DNA of 39,976 nt from Eubacteriales bacterium (GTDB lineage Bacteria; Bacillota; Clostridia; Peptostreptococcales; Anaerovoracaceae): the NCBI GenBank assembly GCA_028706405.1, contig JAQWBM010000017.1, positions 1 through 39,976 on the forward strand, read 5' to 3'. The position numbers and the translations under genes were made by a program. Below the pieces are notes generated by a model, which had not been told where the DNA came from, searched no databases, and saw only the letters and a program-made list of their open reading frames with translations. This document shows, one piece after another, positions 7,312 to 14,628 of the stretch (position 1 is its first letter; each line of letters opens with the position of its first letter).

Positions 7312-8016
7312 ATGAAAAATCAAATCATTAAAATTACCAGAGAAGAGACTGATAGTTCGGCAGCGGAGTTCTTTATGAAAATATCCGGCTTGAGCAATAT
7401 AGGAGACAAGAATGAGAGGATGTTAAGACAAGGCATCTGTCTCAGAGATAGAATACAGGATAAAATAAACATTCGAGCTGTCGTATCCTCATTTCCCTGC
7501 ACGGCTATGAAAAGAAATATTGCCATGTTGAATGATGTAATGTTTGAATGTAACGCGTTTCAGAGTTTTGATCCGAATGGAGTCAGGGGAATCTATGCGT
7601 TTATTTTGACTGCCGGTGATTTTAATAATAATGAGCATGCATCAGTCTTGGATCAGCTTTATATAGATATCTGGGGGACATCATATGTAGAAGCAGGTCT
7701 CAGCGTGTTAAAGTGGTATATAGAGCAGGATCTTATAGAAGGCGCCCAACAGTCAAATAAGGACTTTACCATTCTCGATCATTTTGGACCGGGATTTTAT
7801 GGCATGGATATCAGCCAATTAAAACGATTTTTTATATTGCTGGATAGTGATAGTATCGGAGTGAAGCTGGAAAGCAGAAGCCTTATGATTCCCATTAAGT
7901 CTTGTGCGGGATTTTTCATTGCTGTGGATGACGGAACAAAATTGCCGAAATCAGACTGCAAAAACTGTCGAGCAGAGTATAAAAACTGTTTGTTTTGTCA
8001 TTCCGTATTTAATTAA
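7312..8016 (+). CDS. Vitamin B12-dependent methionine synthase activation-domain-like protein
   Basis: A 234-residue protein resembling the reactivation (AdoMet-binding) domain of cobalamin-dependent methionine synthase, as found in stand-alone clostridial versions. Recognisable are VRGIYAFILTAG, the segment LDHFGPGFYGMDISQLKRFF, the MIPIKSCAGFF segment and a C-terminal CKNC-x6-CLFC cysteine cluster that could bind a metal or Fe-S cluster. The 17-bp gap from the ASKHA gene indicates translational coupling and a joint task, most simply reductive reactivation of a corrinoid protein. No corrinoid protein or methyltransferase gene lies nearby, so the substrate is encoded elsewhere. The ribosome site is weak; two short out-of-frame ATGs precede the annotated start, which agrees with coupling. 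Confidence 0.72.
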   Translation: MKNQIIKITREETDSSAAEFFMKISGLSNIGDKNERMLRQGICLRDRIQDKINIRAVVSSFPCTAMKRNIAMLNDVMFECNAFQSFDPNGVRGIYAFILTAGDFNNNEHASVLDQLYIDIWGTSYVEAGLSVLKWYIEQDLIEGAQQSNKDFTILDHFGPGFYGMDISQLKRFFILLDSDSIGVKLESRSLMIPIKSCAGFFIAVDDGTKLPKSDCKNCRAEYKNCLFCHSVFN

Positions 8017-8026
8017 TACTTATTGT

Positions 8027-8057
8027 TTGAATTGATTCAAATCGAATAAGCGATTTG
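8027..8057. other. Paired short hairpins in the gap before the PerM-like gene
   Basis: The palindrome TTTGAAT-TG-ATTCAAA runs directly into CAAATCG (8038-8044) / CGATTTG (8051-8057) with a 6-nt loop. The second hairpin closely resembles the terminal CAAATCGA/TCGATTTG hairpin of repeat copy A and could be a remnant of it. It is not followed by a T-run, so it is a poor terminator. The rest of the 133-bp gap shows nothing clear. Confidence 0.35.
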
Positions 8058-8149
8058 CAAAAGGCGGAACTGTGTGTTACTATATAGCATAAGATTTTTA
8101 ACAGAAGGCAACAATTGCAATTAGATAAGACGATAGGTTTAGGTGAAAA

Positions 8150-9199
8150 ATGACAGAAGAAACAAAGAAAATCAGTATAGTAGAAAAAGAATTCAAAGAG
8201 AAAATCATATCTTGGATTGTAATGTTGTTGATATTCATTACGATTTTTTGGAATATGCTTAATATTTTTCTCCTTACCTTTATTATCACTTTTATTTTTT
8301 ATCATCTTATAGCGCTGGTACAGAGAAAAATCTGCAAGCGCTTTTCTTTTGAAGTGCCGGATGGTCTGATATTGAGCATACTCTATATTGTATTTATTGC
8401 GCTATTAGTTATTGGGGGTATAGAAATTGCACCCAAAATAGTGAAGCAGTTTATCGATATAGGCGAGATACTCATCGCGTTTGATATAAATGCTGTAAGG
8501 GCATCGATCGATCCGAGACTTGCAGAATTATTCGGCCATATTGATTTCAACAGATATATCTCAGAAGCGGGCACAATGCTTGCCACCGGTGTTACGACCA
8601 TAAGTATCTTCGGAGTTAGTCTGTTTCTATCGTTGATATTAAGCTTTCTGCTGCTTCTGGAAAAAAAGAAAATAAAGAGATTTGGAGAAAGATTGTCAGG
8701 CAGCAAGATATCATTTGTGTATCATTATTGGATAGAATTCGGCGGAAACTTTTCGGTGACTTTTGGTAAGGTTATGAAGGTACAGGTGACGATTGCCTTT
8801 ATTAATATGATCGCATCCATGATCTTGCTTGCTTTTTTAGGATTTCCGAAGATTTTGGGTCTTGGGGTCATGATCTTTTTACTGGGCTTGATTCCGGTTG
8901 CGGGAGTGACAATATCCCTTATCCCTCTGTCCATCATAGCGTTCAATATAGGAGGAATAACCAAGGTGATTGCGGTTATTCTTATGATAGCGTTAATACA
9001 TGCTATGGAGTCTTATCTTCTGAATCCTAAGCTGATGTCATCCAAGACGGAATTACCTGTATGCTTCGTCTTCATAATACTTATAGTCGCTGAGAATTAT
9101 TTAGGAGTATGGGGCTTGCTAATCGGTGTCCCGATATTTATTTTCCTGATGAGAGCACTTGATGTCGACTATTCATCCAATCCGGCTGAGCGCACTTAA
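8150..9199 (+). CDS. AI-2E/PerM-family (UPF0118) membrane permease
   Basis: A 349-residue polytopic membrane protein with an early double transmembrane segment (about 20-60), another near 75-95, and a central soluble stretch. The C-terminal bundle of four to five helices includes GFPKILGLGVMIFLLGLIPVAG and ESYLLNPKLMSSKTELP. The last of these is the signature region of the PerM/YdiK/TqsA (AI-2E transporter) family. Members export diverse solutes or act as Na+/H+ antiporters; the substrate cannot be inferred here. AGGTGA precedes the ATG. The 3' end overlaps by 27 bp the end of the convergent hydrogenase-like small subunit gene, so the two transcripts must be antisense at their ends; no terminator is visible between them. 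Confidence 0.85.
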   Translation: MTEETKKISIVEKEFKEKIISWIVMLLIFITIFWNMLNIFLLTFIITFIFYHLIALVQRKICKRFSFEVPDGLILSILYIVFIALLVIGGIEIAPKIVKQFIDIGEILIAFDINAVRASIDPRLAELFGHIDFNRYISEAGTMLATGVTTISIFGVSLFLSLILSFLLLLEKKKIKRFGERLSGSKISFVYHYWIEFGGNFSVTFGKVMKVQVTIAFINMIASMILLAFLGFPKILGLGVMIFLLGLIPVAGVTISLIPLSIIAFNIGGITKVIAVILMIALIHAMESYLLNPKLMSSKTELPVCFVFIILIVAENYLGVWGLLIGVPIFIFLMRALDVDYSSNPAERT

Positions 9200-9919
9200 A
9201 ATTCCATATAGAATCGCCTGAGGAGGAGGAGGGCATCCGGGGATATAGACATCCACAGGGAGGATGATGTCGATTCCATTCTGAGTCGCGTAACTGTCCT
9301 GAAAAATTCCTCCGCTGCAAGCACAGGCGCCCACCGCTACCACTAATTTTGGGTCCGGTGTTGCTTCATAGGTTTTAAGCAGCGCCGACTCCATATTTCT
9401 AGTAGCACATCCCGTTACCAGCAACATATCTGCGTGACGGGGGGAAGCTACAAAGTTGATTCCAAGTCTTTCAATATCATTAAAAGGGTTATTCAGCGCA
9501 TTGATTTCATAGTCACAGCCATTACATGAGCCGGAATCAACCTCTCTAATAGCAAGGCTTCTACCGAGAATCTTTTTAATTTTTGCCTGCAGCTCACTTT
9601 CAAGCAGCTCATTTGACAGATCTGTTACCTTTTTTTCTGCAAGTTCAATATTATCAGTCATAGTTATTGCACCCTCAGGGCATGCCTCATCACAAAGGGT
9701 ACAAAAAATGCATTTGTAACAATCGATATGAATGGTATGATCAGATGAACCCTTGCTTATCGCTTCTGAAGGACAGCGTTTGACACATTTTTCACAAAGT
9801 GTACATTTCTCATGATCAATTTTAGGTTTGCCGATAAACATGCCTTTAGTAATCGGTTTATTTGGATAATCCTGAGTCAATCTTGGATATTTGAGTATTT
9901 TCTTGAGCACTTTAAACAT
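9173..9919 (-). CDS. Ehr-type complex: 2x[4Fe-4S] ferredoxin fused to NuoB/HycG-like small subunit
   Basis: A 248-residue electron-transfer subunit combining two proteins that are separate in formate hydrogenlyase (HycF/HyfH and HycG/HyfI). Residues 35-85 hold two ferredoxin clusters: C39, C42, C45, C49 and C70, C73, C76, C80 (C67 is extra). Residues 125-248 are the NuoB-like domain with all four proximal-cluster ligands in place: C132 and C135 in SGSCNGCDYE, C199 in VGACACSGG, and C229 in IPGCPPPP. It should sit in the peripheral arm, taking electrons from soluble ferredoxin and passing them to the large subunit. It is the last gene of the six-gene operon, 21 bp after the large subunit stop, with GAGGAA before the ATG. 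The intact clusters beside a large subunit without NiFe ligands are the key oddity. Confidence 0.9.
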   Translation of the reverse strand: MFKVLKKILKYPRLTQDYPNKPITKGMFIGKPKIDHEKCTLCEKCVKRCPSEAISKGSSDHTIHIDCYKCIFCTLCDEACPEGAITMTDNIELAEKKVTDLSNELLESELQAKIKKILGRSLAIREVDSGSCNGCDYEINALNNPFNDIERLGINFVASPRHADMLLVTGCATRNMESALLKTYEATPDPKLVVAVGACACSGGIFQDSYATQNGIDIILPVDVYIPGCPPPPQAILYGILSALSRIG

Positions 9920-9940
9920 AATTTCCTCTCTATCGCCTAT

Positions 9941-11524
9941 TTATAAATCATTTCCTGCGTAGGACAGGTTAAAGCTTTTATTGATCAATGGAAAACATGG
10001 TACGATATTTCCCGCAACAGCATAGCACAGGGCAGGCCAGTTGCAAAAAGAGGGAGTGCGTATCTTATAACGAAAGATATTGCCGGTTTCATCTGTCATG
10101 ACCCAATGTATATTTTCACCTCTTGGTGATTCTGTGATACCGAATGCCTTTTTGTACGGACCTAACGGTTCCAGTGGTTCAAAATTTTTACCTCCGGGCA
10201 TATTTTCAATCACCTGCCGCATAAGGCTTATCGACTCAAACGCTTCCTTGATTTTGACTTTCATACGGCTGTTGACGTCACCGCCCGCATATACGGGAAC
10301 TCGGAATGTAAGCTTTGGATAGGCTGCATAAGGAAATTGTTTCCTCATATCATTAGAAATACCTGAAGCGCGTGCTGCAGGACCTACGGCGTTTAAATCA
10401 TAAGCAATTTTCGTATCTAAAACTCCGGTATTTTCGATTCTGTCGTTAAACATACTGTTATGTCTGATGATATCGACAGTATCTTCTAATTCCCTTTGCA
10501 TGGTGTTCAGCTGTTCAAGAAGACTTTTCTCCTTACCGGCTACAAACTCCTTTCTGACACCGCCGAGCTTATTGACACTGCGTAGGAAACGCATTCCGCA
10601 GAGCTGCGTTGCCATTTCATACGCCCACCCGCGGAGCATATTGAATTGTGATCCTGCAAAGTGGTAAGCCACATCGATACAAATGCCTGCAAGGTCTCCA
10701 AGGTGACTTGTCAGACGTTCAAGTTCAGCAAACAAAACTCTGACATATTCAGCTCGCTCTGGAATATTAATTCCGGCTATTTTTTCTATTGCCTGACAAT
10801 AGGCAAGTGAATTTGCAATGGTTTCATCACCGGAAATACGTTCGGCGATATAGAAGCATTTTTCTGTACTTTTTCCTTCACTCAGCTTTTCAATTCCCTT
10901 ATGCACGTAATATAGCTGTGCTTCAAGGTTAAATATAGGTTCTCCCGCAACACTAAACCGAAAATGACCCGGCTCGATGATGCCGGCATGAACCGGTCCG
11001 ACAGGGATCTCAAAAACTCCTGTGCCTTTGATTTCTGTAAAGCCATAAGCGAGATTCGATGCGCCTGGCTTATGCGTCAATGAAAAATCCCTGCGAAGCG
11101 GAAAGTTACCTTCCGGCCAATTGCCGTGCATAACGAGTCTTTTAAGCTCCGGATGACCGATCGGGATTAAACCAAACAAATCGTGAATTTCCTGTTCATA
11201 ACGTGCAGCAGTATGCACAGTTTTGCTGATAGACAAAAAACCACTGTTGTTTTGATCTATAGAAGTTGAAAGTATTATGAGACTGCCGGATTGCCTTTCG
11301 GCAAATGAATAATAGAGTTTAAAACTACCGCTTAGGGCTCTTTCATCTGCGGCAAACAGGCAGACAAGAGTGCAGCTCAATTTTTCGTAAAAATACATGC
11401 TGAGTTCTATAATATGCTCTGGATCAGCCTCTAAATATAATTCGTTATCGTTTAGGGCTTGACTGCTGTAAATATATTTTGGAAATCTATCCTCAATTTT
11501 TGCATTTAATTTATGTAATGACAT
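9941..11524 (-). CDS. Ehr-type complex: NuoC/NuoD-like (HycE-like) large subunit lacking all [NiFe] ligands
   Basis: The fused NuoC-NuoD-type large subunit of a group-4 hydrogenase-like complex, 527 residues. The N-terminal NuoC-like part ends near 150 (YEQEIHDLFGLIP, NFPLRRDF). The NuoD/HycE-like part follows (PVGPVHAGIIEPGHFRF, YVHKGIEKL, ERAEYVRVLFAELERLTSHL, VGPAARASG, NMPGGKN, ESPRGENIHW). In HycE the Ni-Fe centre is held by RVCGIC and DPCYSC; the aligned segments here are RISGDE (S231, E234) and NLSYAG (S521, G524), so no ligand survives. The chain stops three residues after that motif, with no tail for a maturation protease. A GGAGG at 11533-11537 sits 8 nt before ATG 11524; the longer start at 11539 overlaps the upstream gene and lacks such a site. 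It cannot be a hydrogenase; its acceptor is unknown. Confidence 0.9.
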   Translation of the reverse strand: MSLHKLNAKIEDRFPKYIYSSQALNDNELYLEADPEHIIELSMYFYEKLSCTLVCLFAADERALSGSFKLYYSFAERQSGSLIILSTSIDQNNSGFLSISKTVHTAARYEQEIHDLFGLIPIGHPELKRLVMHGNWPEGNFPLRRDFSLTHKPGASNLAYGFTEIKGTGVFEIPVGPVHAGIIEPGHFRFSVAGEPIFNLEAQLYYVHKGIEKLSEGKSTEKCFYIAERISGDETIANSLAYCQAIEKIAGINIPERAEYVRVLFAELERLTSHLGDLAGICIDVAYHFAGSQFNMLRGWAYEMATQLCGMRFLRSVNKLGGVRKEFVAGKEKSLLEQLNTMQRELEDTVDIIRHNSMFNDRIENTGVLDTKIAYDLNAVGPAARASGISNDMRKQFPYAAYPKLTFRVPVYAGGDVNSRMKVKIKEAFESISLMRQVIENMPGGKNFEPLEPLGPYKKAFGITESPRGENIHWVMTDETGNIFRYKIRTPSFCNWPALCYAVAGNIVPCFPLINKSFNLSYAGNDL

Positions 11525-11528
11525 AGGT

Positions 11529-13004
11529 CTAACCTCCAATAATAATCATTTGTGCCGATGTTATAAGATTTTTCAACAGTTTGGGCATATATAAACCAGT
11601 TACCGAAATTATTATCAGAAGCACGATCAAGACTGCCGCGCCCGGTTTGTTGGTTTCTCCGCGCCTGATATTTGAATCTATTGCAGGTTCGCCGAAAAAG
11701 ACCTTAAAAAGCGTTATCACTATACCTACAAAGATAAACGCCAGCAGAAGTATAAAGACACCCCCTAGAACATAGTATTTTGCCGAAAAAATAGATAAAA
11801 ACATATTAATTTCACTGACAAATATACTAAATGGCGGAGTGCCGGAAATTGCCAATAACCCAATCAAAAAAGCTGCTCCTGAAATCGGAAGCATTTTCAA
11901 TAAGCCCCTTACCTTAGAGATTCTCCTTGTATTATATTTTTGAAGGATGTTTCCGGAAGCCAAGAAAAGCATTGTTTTTGTAAAAGAGTGATTGATCATA
12001 TGTAAAAAGCCGGCAAAGATTGAAAGCGGAGTAAATATTCCAAATGCGAGCGTAATGATCCCCATATGCTCAATACTGGAATAAGCAAGCAGCCTTTTAT
12101 AGTCCTTCTGTGTCATGATGAATACGGCAGCAGCAGCGATTGACAGAATACCGAAAGCAATCATAAGGCGTCCTGTAAAAGCGCTGTCATTAAGGTTCTT
12201 GTTCACGATTGCTAAGATACGTATTGTAGCATACATTGCACTATTCAACAAAGCTCCTGATAAAAGAGCGCTGATCGGGGAGGGCGCCTGACTATGAGCG
12301 TCCGGCAGCCAGGTGTGCATAGGAGCAAGTCCCGCTTTTGTACCAAAACCTATCAGTATAAAGATAAATGACAGCCGTAGTACCGAACCATTCAAATCCT
12401 TTGCGTTGTCATACAAAAGATTCCACTGCAGCGCATTTTCATTGCTGACAACATTGATAGAAGCGAGATGCAAAAAAATGATACCTACAAGCGCCATAGC
12501 GATTCCTACAGAGCAGATGATAACATATTTCCATGCTGCCTCCAGCGCGTTTTCGTCATTATTAAATCCGACAAGAAAAGCAGTGGCCAGTGTTGTTGCT
12601 TCAATAGCCACCCACATGATCCCAATATTATTTACCGTGAGCGCAAGTACCATAGAAAACATAAATATATACATCATACTATAATAAAATTTTATTTTTT
12701 TGTATTTTATCAGATTATGCCTTAATTTCTCATTAAGGTATCCGACAGAATAGATACTGACTAAAAAGCCTATGATAATAACGATATCAAGAACGATAAT
12801 ACTAACAGCGTCAATAAAAAATGCATCTCCAAAAATCTTATAAGTAAGAGTCTCATATAGCATCACACTTTTCGTGGTAATACCGGCTGCGAGGAGCATA
12901 ATAAATGAGGTACATATACTTATTATGTGCAACGACTTAATGTTATTTACGACTCTTGATAGCATTACTGCAATGATTGGCGCTATCCACAAAACCAGTC
13001 CCAT
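11529..13004 (-). CDS. Ehr-type complex: NuoN/HyfF-like antiporter-type membrane subunit
   Basis: A 491-residue proton/sodium-translocating membrane subunit of the Mrp-antiporter family, closest in type to HyfF of hydrogenase-4. About 13-14 transmembrane helices are evident. Family signatures include MWVAIEATTLATAFLVGF (the conserved glutamate of TM5), FGTKAGLAPMHTWLPDAHSQ (conserved lysine and the broken-helix TM7), LLSGALLNSAMYATIRI, and a later KDYKRLLAYSSIEHMGII. These match the key charged residues of ion channels in complex I. It follows the HyfE-like gene after 5 bp, with AAGGA in that gene's last codons as ribosome site. Its stop lies just 4 bp before the large subunit start, so the genes are translationally coupled. 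Confidence 0.88.
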   Translation of the reverse strand: MGLVLWIAPIIAVMLSRVVNNIKSLHIISICTSFIMLLAAGITTKSVMLYETLTYKIFGDAFFIDAVSIIVLDIVIIIGFLVSIYSVGYLNEKLRHNLIKYKKIKFYYSMMYIFMFSMVLALTVNNIGIMWVAIEATTLATAFLVGFNNDENALEAAWKYVIICSVGIAMALVGIIFLHLASINVVSNENALQWNLLYDNAKDLNGSVLRLSFIFILIGFGTKAGLAPMHTWLPDAHSQAPSPISALLSGALLNSAMYATIRILAIVNKNLNDSAFTGRLMIAFGILSIAAAAVFIMTQKDYKRLLAYSSIEHMGIITLAFGIFTPLSIFAGFLHMINHSFTKTMLFLASGNILQKYNTRRISKVRGLLKMLPISGAAFLIGLLAISGTPPFSIFVSEINMFLSIFSAKYYVLGGVFILLLAFIFVGIVITLFKVFFGEPAIDSNIRRGETNKPGAAVLIVLLIIISVTGLYMPKLLKNLITSAQMIIIGG

Positions 13005-13009
13005 TTTTT

Positions 13010-13666
13010 CTATCCTTTCAATTTGCTGAGCTTATCTATATTGATAGATTCAAATTTTTTGTTTATTCTGGTCACCATGATCCCCATGATCATAACGGCG
13101 GTGATCATATCAATGAAAATACCGATATCAACGATGAAAGGCATTCCGTTAGTCGAAAACATAGCCGTTACAAAGATGCCATTTTCAATCACAAGATAGC
13201 CAATTATCTGACCGATGGCTTTTTTTCTGCTGATCATGAAGAAAAAGCCGATCAAAACAACAGAAAGGGAGTTAACAACCTGATGGTTTATATGAAAGCC
13301 GGTCAAGCTGCCGATATTGGAAACGGAAAAGTAAGAAAATACAACGAGTCCACAGCAAATGAGGACGATGATTGGTATGTTCATGAAAAAGTCCTTTTCA
13401 ACCCTATACTCAATATTCCCATATGTCTTATAAAGAAGGTGCGGTATAAAAATAACTTTGAGCGCAATAATTATGACACAGATGATCAAAATATCATATT
13501 TATCTTCATTTACAGCGATGCTCCAGCCCATGATACCGGCAATTAATGCGATAAGCGCAGACTGTATTTGGAAAGTTTTTATATACGCGGTAATTTTTTT
13601 ATTTGAAACGAGCACAAAGGATGATAATAAAACAAGCACTGACAATAGGTCAAAAAAGAATTCCAT
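13010..13666 (-). CDS. Ehr-type complex: HyfE-like membrane subunit
   Basis: A 218-residue membrane protein with about six to seven helices, of the HyfE type whose C-terminal part is NuoK-like. Recognisable segments are KTFQIQSALIALIAG, KDFFMNIPII, and QIIGYLVIENGIFVTAMF; the glutamate in GYLVIENG corresponds to the conserved membrane carboxylate of NuoK/MrpC-type proteins. HyfE is present in hydrogenase-4-type and Ehr complexes but missing from the shorter formate hydrogenlyase-1, so it places this operon in the larger class. It starts 3 bp after the NuoH-like stop and ends 5 bp before the HyfF-like start. Confidence 0.82.
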   Translation of the reverse strand: MEFFFDLLSVLVLLSSFVLVSNKKITAYIKTFQIQSALIALIAGIMGWSIAVNEDKYDILIICVIIIALKVIFIPHLLYKTYGNIEYRVEKDFFMNIPIIVLICCGLVVFSYFSVSNIGSLTGFHINHQVVNSLSVVLIGFFFMISRKKAIGQIIGYLVIENGIFVTAMFSTNGMPFIVDIGIFIDMITAVMIMGIMVTRINKKFESINIDKLSKLKG

Positions 13667-13669
13667 AAT

Positions 13670-14617
13670 TTACCTCCCGAGAACAAAATGCTGCATAAAT
13701 CCGATAAATGACAATATAAATGCCAACGCCGCGAGATTTGGTATGCTGAAAAGCCTCAGCTTAACAGTGCTCACCTCTGCAACGGCAATCAATATTGATA
13801 CAAAAATAACTTTTATCAGATAAATCAAAATTGATATTAGTACCGCACCTGCGCCTGATATGAAGATGAACTGGTCATGGGGGATAAAAATATTGGCCAG
13901 CAAAGTAATAAACGTCAGCTGTTTGATAGAAGCTCCAAGCTCCATCAAGGCAAGGCTTCTTCCCGAATATTCAAGCAGCATGGCTTCATGTACCATAGTA
14001 AGCTCAAGATGCGTAGAAGGATCATCCACAGGTATTCTTGCTGTTTCCGCAATAGTAATGATCAGCAATGCTATGAAGGTCAGAAGGTAGACAGGACGGA
14101 TCAAAGGAGCGTCAACCCCCTTCATGAATTCCATTATCTGGTACGAGGAAGTTGATTTTGCCGTCAGCCCCACAGTCATAAGAGTAACCAGAATCGATGG
14201 CTCAATCAGTGATGAAATCATAGCTTCACGACTTGAGCCCATACCTCCGAAGGTACTTGCTGCGTCAAGGCCGGCAAGCATCATAAAAAATCTGCCAAGA
14301 GCAAACAGATATACCATTAAAATCAAATCGCCCGCATACCATACAGAGTCGATCATTGTTGTAACGGGAACAAGCAGAGATGCAACAAGCGAAGCAGTGA
14401 AAACTATATAAGGTGCAGCCTTGAAGATCCACGATGTAGTATCGGATACAACTGTACTTTTTTTGAACAGCTTGAACAGATCATAATATAATTGTAATAC
14501 CGGAGCGCCTTTTCTCTTTTGTGATAGTGCCTTTGTCTTTTTTATGATTCCATTCACAAGAGGAGCTGCCATAATAACAACTATGATTTGAACTATTAAA
14601 TATTCAACATTTACCAT
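13670..14617 (-). CDS. Ehr-type complex: NuoH/HycD-like membrane subunit
   Basis: The membrane anchor that joins the peripheral arm to the ion pumps, 315 residues, about eight helices. Diagnostic segments are QKRKGAPVLQLYYDLFKLFKK in the first cytoplasmic loop, STFGGMGSSREAM, and the acidic loop AETARIPVDDPSTHLELTMV followed by EAMLLEYSGRSLALMELG. These glutamates and aspartates are conserved in NuoH and HycD and are thought to link redox chemistry to ion movement. An excellent GGAGGAG lies just before the ATG. It follows the NuoL-like gene after 11 bp. The sequence is typical of the family, with nothing missing. Confidence 0.9.
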   Translation of the reverse strand: MVNVEYLIVQIIVVIMAAPLVNGIIKKTKALSQKRKGAPVLQLYYDLFKLFKKSTVVSDTTSWIFKAAPYIVFTASLVASLLVPVTTMIDSVWYAGDLILMVYLFALGRFFMMLAGLDAASTFGGMGSSREAMISSLIEPSILVTLMTVGLTAKSTSSYQIMEFMKGVDAPLIRPVYLLTFIALLIITIAETARIPVDDPSTHLELTMVHEAMLLEYSGRSLALMELGASIKQLTFITLLANIFIPHDQFIFISGAGAVLISILIYLIKVIFVSILIAVAEVSTVKLRLFSIPNLAALAFILSFIGFMQHFVLGR

Positions 14618-14628
14618 TTCAGCTCCTC

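Noticed and set aside
11525..11539. Upstream ATG (11539) for the Ehr-type large subunit
   Set aside because: It overlaps the previous gene and lacks a ribosome site; ATG 11524 has GGAGG at ideal spacing.
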